Shown here: piece by piece, positions 30,984-42,009 of the stretch
Layout: every line of letters starts with the position of its first letter
Position numbering within the stretch: position 1 is the first letter of the stretch
DNA from: Brachypterus glaber
Lineage: Eukaryota > Arthropoda > Insecta > Coleoptera > Kateretidae
DNA length: 64,000 nucleotides
Direction of reading: 5' to 3'
Assembly (NCBI GenBank): GCA_958510825.1
Contig: OY294048.1
Span: 19,919,589-19,983,588, forward strand
The notes under the pieces: generated by a model
What the model saw: the letters and a program-made list of their open reading frames with translations, nothing else
Database searches by the model: none
What the model was told of the DNA's origin: nothing
Program-made: the position numbers and the translations under genes

Positions 30984-31942
30984 GGGGAGACTGTTGTACC
31001 TTGATCATAGCGTACCTTGGATCACCCTTCGGTTTCTTGACAGATGCTGCTATCTACGTGACAAAACTGTACTAAGACAATGTTCAAGCAAGCGGGAGAT
31101 TGGTTCTCTAAGTGCTATTGTTTTCGAGTAAAATAGAAATACAGTTTTTTAGCTCAAAAAGTGACAACTTTAGGTTTGACTGTTTATTTTTTTACAAGTT
31201 GGCAGTTGTGTTTTGTGTTTTAAATCACATTCTATCTGAATCACTGCTTATTGTTGAGTAATTTGTTATGCCAGATTTCAGTTTTAAACATGTATACAAA
31301 TAAAAATTAGGGTATACTTTAACACAATATTGCAATTTTATTTCTTTTTGTAATGAAACAATAAAATAAAAATTTCTGTATAAAAATATTGTTTTTAATA
31401 CATATTATCTTCCTTGAGATACATAACATTGATGATCCAAGGTACACTAAGATGTGATCAATGGTCTTTTACCATTGATCAAATTACAATAAAATATAAA
31501 TATATATATTTTTGCTATAACTGTAATATTTAAATTCTCAAAAATAAATAGTGTGTAGAAATCATAATGGTGTTATCAGGATAGACTCATATTTATTTAT
31601 GTTTATGTTTGTTTTTTAACCTCGTACTATTCTACTTAATTAAGCATCCCCTAAGTCCAGGACTTGTGTGGGCTAGTAGTAGAGGGAACCACCGGCTTTA
31701 ATTGACTTTCGAACCAATATATCTAGGGAGTACGCCTTCGCCAAATTTTAATTATTAATTAACTGAAAAAGGCAATCGGCGCCAGTGAGGTTTGAACTCA
31801 CGATCATTAGATCAGTGTCAGGCTATATCGATGCCATTGACCACTGAGCTAAATCTCCCATTAATATGGTTGTTATATTTTAAAAAATGGCTTTTAAAAA
31901 AATATAAAAGTAAATTGTAATCCAAAGTACAACAGTCTCCCC
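30984..31942. mobile_element. TA-flanked TIR element, GGGGAGACTGTTGTAC ends
   Basis: GGGGAGACTGTTGTACCTTG at the left and its near inverse, AAGTACAACAGTCTCCCC, at the right are both flanked by TA. GATCAAGG and CCTTGGATCA words are echoed inside. It contains the SINE-like unit at 31590-31862. A TA duplication suggests a Tc1/mariner-type element without transposase. Confidence 0.7.
31590..31862 (-). mobile_element. tRNA-derived SINE-like unit
   Basis: On the minus strand, GGGAGATTTAGCTCAGTGG carries an A-box (TAGCTCAGTGG, 31841-31851). GTGAGTTCAAACCTCAC carries a B-box within a perfect 5-bp T-arm (31785-31801). Spacing fits an internal RNA polymerase III promoter. The acceptor halves do not pair, so this is not a working tRNA. 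The 3' part contains AAGTAGAATAGTACGAGG, which recurs at 46629-46646. Confidence 0.65.
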
Positions 31943-32061
31943 TATACAGGATTATTAAAAATTTTGCCCAAACTAAAACTAGAAATATACTAAGTCGTTA
32001 AGGAGCAGATTTTTTACAAGAAACGTCTAAAATTTTATGTTGTTTATATTATTTCCTATGT

Positions 32062-32610
32062 ATACAGGGTGATCAGTAACTGCCATGTCAAAATTTAAGG
32101 TGATTCTACATCATAAAATATGAAAAAAATTCTATAAAGGTTGGTCCGGAAATGAGCCCTGAGGGAGCTACGGCCCTTCGAAGATGACATATTGAATGGG
32201 GAACAAAAAAAGCATGAATAAAATTTTGATGCTGCAGGGTAATTCTTCATTTAAAACTGAGCAAAAAAGTGTTCTTCGCCAAAATACCTAAATGTAATAT
32301 TAAAGGAGTAATAGCCTTTTAAAAAGTGGCACAAAATGTTACTTCCATTTAATTGCATTTTTTGAAAACGGTTGCTCCTACAGTGTTACACTATGACATT
32401 TTTTATGTATTTTTACTCAAGGAATCTATGTTTTACAAAAAAATACACATAAAAAAGTTTGGGGTAAAAATGTGTTAAGCATCACATATTTTGTCCGTCT
32501 GGGCACGCCTCTAGATAAATTCAAAAATAAATTAATATAAACTTATTGCCCTTATTAATACTAGTATACGTGCAAAAGCTCGTGGCTCTAGCTTAAAGGG
32601 TACCAGAGTT
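32062..32610. mobile_element. ACAGGG-end element copy
   Basis: TATACAGGGTGATCAGTAAC begins it. GGTTGGTCCGGAAATGAGCC, CATTCAATATGTC-type words, TGCAGGGTAATTCTTC and GGTTGCTCCTACAGTG follow. An inverted relative with the same words lies at 42010-42660. No coding; the right end is not clear. Confidence 0.55.
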
Positions 32611-33640
32611 ATTAATTTAAAACCTTATTTTTATTACACTTTTAAAGGGCTATAGCCCATAGAGGGACTGACGGGATTCTTTCCCGGTACCGCGTATTTT
32701 AAAATGTATTTTAGGGTGAAATACAGGGTTTTGCACGATGATAGCTGATTCGGAAAGTATACTACAATAACCACAGGATGGCCTATCAATCCGTTTTCGC
32801 GCAAAAATGGACACGGGGGTTTTCCCCTGTACAATTTATTTCCTCTATACGCCTAGGAAAGTCCTGCGTTACTAAAAATATTCTTTTTATCGATTTTTTT
32901 ATGTTTCTCGGCTAGGATAACTTGAGCATGCTTTAAGCCAAAGACTTTAAATTTAGAAAAAAAGTTTCCTGTGGTTAAGTTCTAGGCTGATACTGTTTTT
33001 TGTATAAATCTAGTTGGGGTAAGGGGGTCAAAACAATTTTTTTTAATATCGTTTAAAAAAAAAATCATCAAAACCTTTATTATTTTTTTGAAAAAGAAAA
33101 TATTAATAAATACTATTAACCAACTTTAAAATATATATATCAAGTAATATATTTCGGAACTACGGGACTGGTTCGGGACCAATGATTTCTGACCCTGGGA
33201 CCAGTTCAGATTCCTGGTCCTGCAAACCCTAATTACGTTCACGTTTATTTTAATGCAGACAACAGCATAAATAAAACAAATAAATAATGAAATAATGTAT
33301 TTGTAAATGTTAATATCACTAATTGGTCGCCAGTATTAATTATAATAATATCAGGGCAAAAACAATCAAAGCCTTTTTCAAAAACTAGATTTTAATGTCA
33401 ATAAATAATGCACATCGGTCCCCAGTATTTGGGGAAAGCGAAATTGCAAAAAGTTCACTTGTGTATTTTTTATAAGCCATTGCAAGAATTATATTTTTTG
33501 GAAAACTGATCAAATTTACATCTTAAGTCGCAGCATACTACGAAAGATTGATAGTAGTCATATTTCTTGGAATGCTGTTTTATGAAAAACTGATTAAAGT
33601 CGCAGCGTATCTCGAAAGAATAGGCTTATTCGGGTTATGA
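32611..33640. other. Intergenic, nothing coding supported
   Basis: AT-rich. A 66-codon minus frame at 32634-32834 lacks any recognisable feature. No repeat boundaries were identified. Confidence 0.35.
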
Positions 33641-33654
33641 ACTATTCAGAACTG

Positions 33655-34140
33655 GTTCTGGCAAATAAAGGCTGGTCCAAAACGGAAAAATTGAGGGGTG
33701 ATTTTCTTTATCCAAAAATATGAATTTTTTTTTCTTATTTGGACTGGAAATGAGCCCTTTTAAGGGTCGGCTTAAAAAGAGTTTTTATTTAATATATATG
33801 GAATCTTGTAAACCACAGTAAAGAATTTTTGCACATACCAAACCAAATATTTATAAAGGCTATCATTCTATGTAATTTTAATTTGATAACAGGGGCGCGC
33901 GTGCGAAAGAGTACCTTATTTATGTATTTTTAATCAAATAATCATAGTTTGTTCATAAAATGTTAAAACAACTAGAGGGAAAAAAGTTTGGGGCGAAAAA
34001 TCGACAACGCCTCCCCATTTTGCACGCACCTGTTTAAAATTAAAACAAAAAATTACATAGAATGATTACCTGTATCAATATTAGGGCATGTGCAAAAATT
34101 CTTTAGTAAAGAACCTTTGCACAAGCCCTTTACTAGAATC
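33655..34140. repeat. ACAGGG-family internal fragment, partly inverted on itself
   Basis: GGACTGGAAATGAGCCCTTT, TTTTTGCACATAC and AAAGGCTATCATTC recur from other copies. 33840-33900 is then mirrored by 34030-34110 (TTACATAGAATGATTACC and TTTGCACATGCC). AAAGGCTATCATTC here is also the unoccupied version of the CACTA-like insertion site at 56799-57957. Confidence 0.55.
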
Positions 34141-34164
34141 TTTGCACATGCCATAACATTGATA

Positions 34165-34625
34165 AAACTTATTTATTTATATACAAGTAAACCCCATTAC
34201 ATTAAATTACAAAAATAGTTATATTTCAAAAATAAAATAAAAAAATAAGATCAAAATAATTTAAACTAAATATTATTAGGTAAAAACTAAACAATAAATA
34301 ATTAACATAGTATGGATCTGATAGTGGCTTTTAACTTAATAATGTTTCCAGAAAATATATCAATGTTATAGTTATTTATAAAATTTAAAACTATATGGGG
34401 TAAATAAGGTATAATTCCTAGAACAGGTAGGAATAAAATAGAAGATAACAGGTCGACTCGGAAAATAATACTTTTCCGAGGTTGTGGTATACTTCTTCTT
34501 AATAAAATTAAACGATTTAAACGGTTTCGTATGTATTTATTTACAATATCCGTCAACCGTCCGTCCAATATAAATTTTTGAAATTGAGGCTTGTGTGCTG
34601 AAAGTTCAATCACATTATTTTTTTG
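34165..34625 (-). pseudogene. Repeated protein fragment, probably a retroelement 3' part
   Basis: The minus frame at 34613-34302 (103 codons) ends with a stop. It is followed by an AT-rich tail and ATAAATAAATAAG near 34168, which looks like a retroelement 3' end. Residues 28-47 read IRNRLNRLILLRRSIPQP, then FRVDLLSSILFLP near 51-63 and LGIIPYLPHIVLNF near 65-78. The motif IRNRLNRLIL-L-RSIPQP recurs in the minus frame at 42950-42726. Conservation of amino acids between two copies supports former coding. I do not recognise the family, and a cellular origin is not excluded. The start methionine is arbitrary, and upstream continuity breaks near 34630. Confidence 0.4.
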
Positions 34626-34859
34626 AAATATTTTTGTTGAATCTATCCGATCCGATCAGTTTATTTCGTTTGCTGAGTTTTTTTCGTTTTTTTTTCCTGT
34701 AATTTTAAATTATTTATGGTTAAATTGTTCATGAAATACTGCATTCATGTAGCAAACAATAATTATAATTATGGTTAAATAAATTTTATGTATGATAATA
34801 ATAAGGGATATTTAATACCTATAGTTTTAAAATGTTTTTGTTACATATGTGCATCATTA

Positions 34860-35345
34860 TTATACTGTTCACAACGCATAGCGCTAGAATAGTATTATAC
34901 GGTAGTTTCGAATTTTTCAAAATCGCCAAAAGCTGTCTTAGACGGACGGACCGTCTGTCCGTCTGTCTGTCGGATGTCACGTTTTTTGTGGACACGATAA
35001 CTTAAGAACAAATAATCCGATCGACTCCAAGTTTTCAGGAAAAATTAAGTTCTATGAGGGGAAGGTCCCTATTATTTTGCAAAGTATTCCCCCCAAAAAC
35101 AAAAAAGTTATGGGGGGTTTAAAAAAATTAAAAAACTATAATTTTTTCAGTTTTTTTCAATTTTTCTGAAAATTGATAAATTTCTTTTGATTTTTTTTTT
35201 AATTTTTAGTTTTTCAAAAAATTGAACGTATTTTTTTGTTTTTTTTTTTTTTTTTAAGTCCAAACGAAAATATTTTTTAAGTATTTGGGAAAATGCAATA
35301 TACCATTTACTGTGAATAGTATATAATGGAAGAGATACCTTCGTG
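34860..35345. repeat. GTCCGTC-bearing dispersed repeat
   Basis: GTATTATACGGTAGTTTCGA, a GGACGGACCGTCTGTCCGTC tract and a TTGTGGACACGATAACTTAA word belong to the same family as the inverse copy split around 29320-30960. 35283-35345 matches 2085-2165 near the window start. Poly-A and poly-T rich inside. No coding. Confidence 0.6.
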
Positions 35346-35461
35346 GCTTGTTAATTATAATTAATAATTATTAATTTTAATTAAAATTATTAAAATTATA
35401 CAGGGTTATTCAGAAATAGGGTCATTAATTTAAAGGGATATGTCTAAATATGCGTCGTAAG

Positions 35462-36245
35462 GGGATAGGGGTCTTTACCTCGAAAAAATTTACCTCGAAC
35501 ACCGTTGCCTCAAAAAATTTTACCTCGAAGACCCATTACCTCGCACGAAAATTACCTCGAAAGAAAATACCTTGAACGGACAATACCTATAAAATACATA
35601 TTTTAAAACATATAAAAAAACAAACCAAACTAAATATTTTTTAGAGAAAGAATGGAAATTTAATAGCAATAAACTTAGTTATTTAATGCAATAATATTGA
35701 TATATTATACAAAAAGAAAGTGTTTGAAATAATAGACAATCAAAAATCTGTCAATAAATCTACAGCAACATTTTTATAAAAAAAAAAATAATTAAGAATA
35801 ATAAATGTTTTCCTTAAAAGCAATTTCACCATATTTTCCTAATTTCCAAAAAAACTTGTCTTTGTATACATGTAAACATGATATAATACGCAAAGTTTTT
35901 ATACACCGCTAATTTATCTTTCGCGAACTCTCGATATAGGTTAATCGATTCATTTTGAAATATTTACTAAAACTTAAAGCTATTAAAGCTTATAATTAAA
36001 TGAAAATTTAATCAATAAATGATAAAATATTAGCGAAAAAACTACAATATACAATAGTTGCAAAGAAACAGAGGAAAAATTAAAAAAAGCCCTTTTCGGG
36101 GTAAAAGCCGTTCGAGGTAAAATTTTTCGAGGAAATGTACTTTCGAGGTAACGACTTTTCGAGGTAATGTCCTTCAAAGGTAAATTTTTTTGAGGTAACG
36201 TCTTTTCGAGGTAATGGCCTTTCGAGGTAAATTTTTGAGAGTTAT
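35462..36245. mobile_element. TTACCTCGAA foldback element, uninterrupted copy
   Basis: Left arm 35470-35590 repeats TTACCTCGAA with spacer variants. Right arm 36085-36240 repeats TTCGAGGTAA the same way. The interior (35590-36080) is AT-rich and shared with the copy at 59572-61311. The left end is GGATAGGGGTCTTTACCTCG. The right tip found in the other copy (GGTAAAGACC) is missing here, so the end is eroded. The uninterrupted host sequence can be read on the minus strand near 56273-56320. Confidence 0.8.
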
Positions 36246-36769
36246 TTGCTTTGAAAGTGGCTGAAAAAATCGTTTTTTATTTAATAACCCTTTGAAATAC
36301 AGCAACGAGGTTTTGAATGAAAACTAATCTTAGTAAGGCCCATTTGGTTCGTATGTTATGTTCATGTACTTATTTTAGCCAGGGATGGGCGAAACGGGGG
36401 AGCCTTATCAGTTTTTTGTCCCAAACTTTTTTCTGTGTAACTTTTTTTGTGATTTTATTTTTGGAGTATGATTCCTCAGGTCAAAACCATAAAAAAAGGT
36501 TCTCTTTTTTTAATACCAAGATTAACCGTTTTCGAGAAAAAATCATTTGAAGGTAAAATTTCAAGGTTTGAGGACGAAAAATTAAATACTAATTAGTTTA
36601 GTAAGTTTAAAACCAAAATTAATATTAATATGTTTAAAACCAAAATTTCAATGCTGCAGAGTTATTCTATATCAAAAATTAAGAAAAAAAGTGTTTGTTC
36701 TTGTAGGTCGAAAACTCGCTTTTAAAGCTACTATGGCCCTTTAAAAATGGTGTATTTTTAAGAGACCAT

Positions 36770-37015
36770 AAAACTGTTTATTGGTGTGTACACAATATTT
36801 GGTTGGATATGGTCAATTGAATTATTTGGTTGTGACAAATAAATTTTATTTCTGTCAGATAAACTATTTTGTACCCATTAATAAATGATTTTGAAATTAA
36901 AATATTTATTTACATGAACTAAATATTTATTTGACTCACATAAAATTTATTACTCACAACCAAATAATTTAATTGGCCATATCCAAATAAATATAAATGA
37001 TCTTTTTATCAGTGT
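36770..37015. mobile_element. CACTGATAAAA-end element, copy 1
   Basis: It is closely related to 46958-47213: ATATTTGGTTGGATATGG, TTATTTACATGAACTAAAT, ACAACCAAATAATTTAATTG and GGCCATATCCAAA occur in order. Partial internal inverted symmetry (TTTGGTTGGATATGGTCAAT and its inverse). Ends read ACTGTTTATTGG and, inverted, ACTGATAAAAAG. No coding. Confidence 0.6.
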
Positions 37016-37150
37016 AACTCCCTTAGGATTGATTTTGGAAGTACCTGTATATGAGTTTTTTTCTTAGTTTTTGATGTACACCTTGCAATGGAGCTCTCTA
37101 CAACTAGAATTATGAAACAAAAGACGTCTACCCTATCTCTATCTCATTTG

Positions 37151-37240
37151 TGCTACACTTTCCAGCCTACCAAATAAATACTGTATTTGTTTTTCATACA
37201 ACAAATACAGTATTTATTTGGTTGGCCGGGAAGTGTAGCA
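37151..37240. mobile_element. Micro-hairpin element, copy 1
   Basis: TGCTACACTTTCCAGCC, then CCAAATAAATACTGTATTTG, is mirrored by CAAATACAGTATTTATTTGG and CCGGGAAGTGTAGCA. The stem is about 38 bp with a loop of 10 or so. Confidence 0.75.
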
Positions 37241-37333
37241 GTGAGCGGCACGAATGAACATAGCTAATGTGAATCTGTAGAATAAGATAATTCTACTAAA
37301 ATTTAGATGGCGCCAGTAATTTCTTTAATATAG

Positions 37334-37420
37334 TTACACTTTTCGCCCGGCCAAGTAAATATTGTATTTGTTCAACAAAGAACAAATACAGAATTTGTTT
37401 GGTTGGGTGGAAGTGGGAGT
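37334..37420. mobile_element. Micro-hairpin element, copy 2
   Basis: TTACACTTTTCGCCCGGCC, then AAGTAAATATTGTATTTG, is mirrored by CAAATACAGAATTTGTTTGG and GGAAGTGGGAGTGTA. It is related to the hairpin 90 bases upstream but more diverged. Confidence 0.65.
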
Positions 37421-37794
37421 GTATGTATGTATTCTATCCTTTTTGGGTAGAACTTTTGACCCTGTCTAATCTAACGGGAGAAATCTCCATTGCATCACTG
37501 AAATTTCGGTTTTTAAAATTTATCATTATTTAATTTTTCGCCCTCAAACCGTGAAAATTCACCTTCAAATGATTTTTTTCTCGAAAACAGTTAATCCTAC
37601 AATATTACAACAAGAGTACCTTTTTATATATTTTGACCTGAGGAATCATATTCCCAAAATAAAATTACAACAAAATAAATACACAGAAAAAAGTTTGGGA
37701 CAAAAATATGACAAGGCCCCCAGTTTCGCAAGCCCCTGGTTAAAATAAGTTAATGAAGATAATATACGAAGATGGGCCTTGTTCAGATTAGTTT

Positions 37795-38358
37795 ACATTC
37801 TTTAAAGAATAAGACGTGATTTAAGTTCAAATTCGGATTCTGCGCCTTTAAATAAATAAAGAAAAATATATTTTTGCGCTCGAGAAAAAAGTTTACACTG
37901 TGCTTTATTTTATTGCTTTTTCATTTATTTACTATTTACGAACAAACTGAGCCAAATAAAAAAAATATTTTTGTAGAGAATTTTATAATCTACAAATTAA
38001 GTTCTATAAAATTTTTATACAAATTTGATAGTTGCCACAAATGAGAAATTAAGTAAACTTTGCACTTTAATTTTTAGCTTTTTATTTTTTTTTCGTATAC
38101 TTAATCTAACAGTAGGTCATTTGCATATGGATTTTTGAATTCCTCGTATTTGTTTTTAATATGCCCTAAAATTTTCAAAATTCCTATTGTTTTTTTTTTA
38201 ATTTTGAAGAAAAACGTCATTATTTCCTGGACTTATATGTCAAAAGTGCGAGGTGCTGGAATTTTTCTAAAGTCAGATTCGAATTCTACGTCATCGAATT
38301 AGTAAGAAAAATTTACTTTTAGATCAGGGCGAAAAAAATTGTGATTTGCTGCCTAGTG
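37795..38358. mobile_element. CACTA-like element, truncated copy
   Basis: The right end, inverted, reads CACTAGGCAGCAAATCAC, matching the left end of the element at 56802-57954. The body shares TCGGATTCTGCGCCTTTA, TGATAGTTGCCACAAATG and GGTGCTGGAATTTTTCTAA words with that element in reverse order. The other end is missing, so no target duplication is readable. Confidence 0.7.
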
Positions 38359-39340
38359 TTATTAAACATCAAACAAAACCGTTACTTTATACACATTTGA
38401 AATTAGCAACACAAGTATACTACTACAAAAATGGTCTTCGAATGACCTTGAAACGAAAAATTAAATGATCTCAGATTAGATCATATATACGTATAGACGT
38501 ATACGTATAGATATGGCATTAATGTTGATTTGTTTTATGTAGAACATATACAAAGCCAATTGTAAACAAACCACTATAGCGGTGAGGTTGCGAGGAGGTG
38601 AAGTATAACATATTTGTTAACAAACCACTATAGCGGTAGGTGGTGACCAGAAGCGGGAAGGTGAAATCTACCTGGATATATCAATGAAAACATTTCGGTT
38701 TGACGTGGACTCAAGGCGCATCTAGGAGAGGATATATGATCTAATGATCTCAGACGAAGTGAGGTGACAGTCTACTGCCCTACTAGACATTTTTCTATTA
38801 CTACAATTCTAAAAGCAAACTATTAGCAAGATCTATAATTTAATACCTACAAATTTAGGCAAGGTAATATTAAACTGTCATTTCTAATTAAGTTTTCAAA
38901 TTATAATTAAGTTACTTAGTAATTTATATTCAAAATTTAATATGCAAGTAACGCGCAAAGATTAATCTGAAAAATGGACTCTAGAGGCGAAGGAAACTAA
39001 CAAGTTATAAAGCTCTCACTATTATCATTCGCGCTTTAATGCCCGAGAAATGTTTATATACAGGGTAATCAAAAAATAATGCATAATGAATATACATTTT
39101 TAAATTGGGGTGTAGGCCTCTTTTGAACGATTTTCGGATCCAAAGGGTCGCAATAAACCTCCCCTCCTTCATCCGAAACAAATCAGGTTTATTGGGCGCG
39201 ACTTGACAATAAAGTGTCAAAAACTCAAAATTAAATCAAGTCCTAAGTAATGATATAATTGAAATTTGACTACATGTCATGTCAAGTGACACTTGAAAGC
39301 TCTTTTGATTCCGGTTTCAGCAGCTTTTGTTTTTAAAAAT
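38359..39340. other. Intergenic with local repeats
   Basis: AACAAACCACTATAGCGGT occurs twice (38566 and 38622). GATCTCAGATTAGATCATAT near 38470 is mirrored by ATATATGATCTAATGATC near 38730. A lone ACAGGGTAATC end is at 39061. No gene. Confidence 0.45.
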
Positions 39341-39344
39341 CGGT

Positions 39345-39900
39345 TTATTGGTTCTCGACATATCGTCGTATCCGAACAACAAGGTTTTAACTAACATTTT
39401 TTCAGGTTTTCACATTTTTGCATTTTTGAATAGAGCTTTTTACTACCTTTTTGTCTGTACTTAAAAAATTAAAATATTATACACATAGACCATTTTATTT
39501 ACAATACAACCATGTTCTAGCTGCATTTTTTGAAATTTTTTTAGTGCCACGAGGTTCTAACTGATAATAAAGCTTAATTTGAATTTCTTACTTAAAAATC
39601 AGGTTCTCCGTTAAACTCAGTTAGAACACTGTTGTACTACTACTTTTTATAGATTTTTGGGTTATCAAAGTTCCAACTGATTATTTATTTTATTTAATAT
39701 TTAAAATATCAACAAAATGTGTATTATAGGTACTAATTTATCCTAATATAATCCCATGTCAGCATAATACACCACTCAATTATGAAATTTATGGTAAGTT
39801 TCATGATTTTAAAGTTTTGATTGTCATAACTCAAATCTATAATTTATACAGTTAAAACCTTGTTGTTCTCATACGACGATAAAACATCGTATACGCGAAT
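39345..39900. repeat. Inverted-repeat unit, CATACGACGAT ends
   Basis: CGTCGTATCCGAACAACAAG with GTTTTAACT (39365-39393) is mirrored by AGTTAAAACCTTGTTGTTC with TCATACGACGA (39851-39881). The inside contains GAGGTTCTAACTGAT and CTCAGTTAGAACAC, another mirrored pair. Probably a TIR element. Confidence 0.55.
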
Positions 39901-40440
39901 ATGTACGCGCGAGTGTACCCGTATACGATGTTATATTTTTACTAATATTAACATGTCGTACATCTTAAAAATGCTCCAGTACTAAGTGCTCGTATCCGTA
40001 AGAGTTGTTTTTCATATTTCTAGAGGTTTTATTGATTTTAATTCCATTTTTTATCTCAGTTTTTTCAAAAAATTATACATAAAACAAAAATTATTTTCTT
40101 TTAAATTATAAAAATGAAAAAGGAATATGATAACAAATCAAAAAAATTAAAAAAATATTTATATTGGCTTGGGTCGTATATTATCTTTGATGGGAGCTAT
40201 AGCTTATTAAAAATACTATTTTAAAAAACTTCGAGATCAAGTGGCACCCTGTTGCCAAATTTCAATATAAACAAAAAATTGAGAATATTATTAACAAATT
40301 ATCATACATAAAGAATAAATCCGAGCGAGTTCGATCTAAAATCGAAGAAAACATTGTTTCGCTGACACCCTATTTTACACTCATCAAAAAATGGCTTATG
40401 CAATAGTTATTTGGCGTACATTGGTGTGTATACTACCAAA
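39901..40440. other. Intergenic, nothing recognised
   Basis: AT-rich, except a short alternating GTACGCGCGAGTGTACCCGT patch at 39902-39922. No coding. Confidence 0.35.
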
Positions 40441-40650
40441 CACTTCTGCGCATTAGTATATTCTGCCAAACGCGCATTGTTGTGTACTATTAAACACTTC
40501 TGCGCATGGGTATGTACTACCAAACAATTTTGCGCATTCATATGTTTGCTTAAGTATTTCTGCGCATCCGTAGTTATAACGAAACACTGCGCATGGGTAT
40601 ATAGTAGCAAACACTTCTGCGCATTTATACGAATATAAAAACAACTACCC
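40441..40650. repeat. 30-bp minisatellite, in-frame on both strands
   Basis: GCGCAT occurs at 40448, 40472, 40502, 40532, 40562, 40589 and 40619. Spacings are 24, 30, 30, 30, 27 and 30, all multiples of three. The unit resembles CTGCGCATGGGTATGTACTA followed by CCAAACACTT. The minus strand reads as a decapeptide repeat (AQKCLVVYTH and variants), and other frames also stay open. A protein is possible only in principle. Confidence 0.85.
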
Positions 40651-40814
40651 ATGCTACTATGAACATTTGAAATAAATCATTAAAATTATTCTAATAATAA
40701 CACACAAGTTGTGTGTATGAAGTGAACCTAGTCTAGATGCAAAAGAATAAACTAATGAAAACTCACTTACATTGAATAAAATGTCAAACGTAAACTAGAT
40801 AATTAAAGTGTGGG

Positions 40815-41135
40815 ATAATAGTTATTTATGGTACTAGTGGGTAATGTAAGATATTGCCCATGAGAAAATTAACCTGCGAGGCGTTAGCCAAGCAGGTTAA
40901 TTTTCGAGAGGGCAATATCAGTTTACCCATGAGTGCCATACAAGGTTTTATCCAGTAAATAGCTTAGGAATTCATATTTTTATTAAAATTTTTAATGACA
41001 TTTACAAGAAAATAATTTGACAAGTGACAGTTGAGTGGGTAAAATAAATAATTATCCACTCAATAAAGTAAAAGCCACTCGGGGGTTATTATTGAGTTTA
41101 TCTATTTAAAATAAAGCTGGTAATTGTCTTATTAT
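40815..41135. repeat. Dispersed hairpin-bearing repeat, copy 2
   Basis: Near-identical to 885-1195. The ends GATAATAGTTATTTATGG and, inverted, GATAATAAGACAATTACC support terminal inverted repeats. Confidence 0.72.
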
Positions 41136-42005
41136 CTTGATATTAGTGTATTCTACAATAAACGAATTATAATGCACAAGATTTTTTTACAAATAACTCG
41201 TTTTTAATGTATTTCACCGAAACACGCCACACTGAACGGAAAGTTTAATATTACATTTTCCATTATAAAAGTTTCGAAAAAAATGTAGAAAAACTATTAG
41301 TTAAAAAAATTGTCGCTTTCCTCGTTCGAAAAACGTACTTAAAATAAATAAGTCTTCCACCATCGACAGCGGACCCCCGGTAAATTCATCTTAAAACTTT
41401 CCGAGACATCTGCTGCTGCCAGACACTAAAAGTTAAGAAGAATACGTAAAAATGTGACATAGGATAGAATTAGAATGTTTTATTTTTCTTACAATACTAC
41501 TGGAATAAACGAACTATATGCTGGAATTTACTTTAACCCAAAACTACTCTCAATTTTTTTAGATTTAACTTTTTTTTTTGGTTGCACAAAAAATGCTGAA
41601 ATTTTACTCTAATCTATTTTATTTTAATAACATTATAAAACAATATACAGATAAAAATATTGTATTTTTATTTTCAGGTATTTTTAAGTAAAAACCTTGT
41701 ATTAAATGTTTTATTTAATTTATTGATTTATTGACATGAAGCTAAAGTTTCTTTTTTAATTTTGCAGCTTAATTTTTTACTATATTTTCGTAAAAGTCTT
41801 AAAATACTAATATATCAAAGATAATTTTATTTTTTTAATTGGTTTCGTTTGTTTTTCAATAGATTTTATATTAAGCATTTGAATATTTAAAGGTAAAATT
41901 GAAACAATTAAATTTTTATGATTGCATTCACATTTTACCACTTTACTATCAAATTTTAAACCTAAAAACATAGTTTTCATACGTGTTGTATGGTCGTATA
42001 CGACC
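41136..42005. other. Intergenic, nothing recognised
   Basis: Low-complexity AT-rich sequence. Short frames are not convincing, and no repeat match within the window was seen. Confidence 0.35.
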
Positions 42006-42009
42006 ATCT

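Larger units (their letters stand above)
35402..37800. mobile_element. Large ACAGGG-end foldback with nested insertions
   Basis: CAGGGTTATTCAGAAATAGG starts the left side. Its left arm (36300-36710, interrupted upstream by a TTACCTCGAA foldback) is inverted at 37490-37800: AACCGTTTTCGAGAAAAA, GACCTGAGGAATC-type words and AAGTTTGGGACAAAA recur mirrored. It is the same family as 55295-56578. Nested are the foldback 35462-36245, a dispersed element at 36770-37015 and two hairpins at 37151-37420. Confidence 0.6.

Noticed and set aside
31771..31862. Functional tRNA gene
   Set aside because: The A-box, B-box and T-arm are good, but the acceptor stem does not pair and the D-arm is poor. A SINE head or pseudogene fits better.
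40407..40652. A CRISPR-like array at the 30-bp repeats
   Set aside because: The units are contiguous with no unique spacers, and the context is a eukaryotic repeat region. It is a minisatellite.
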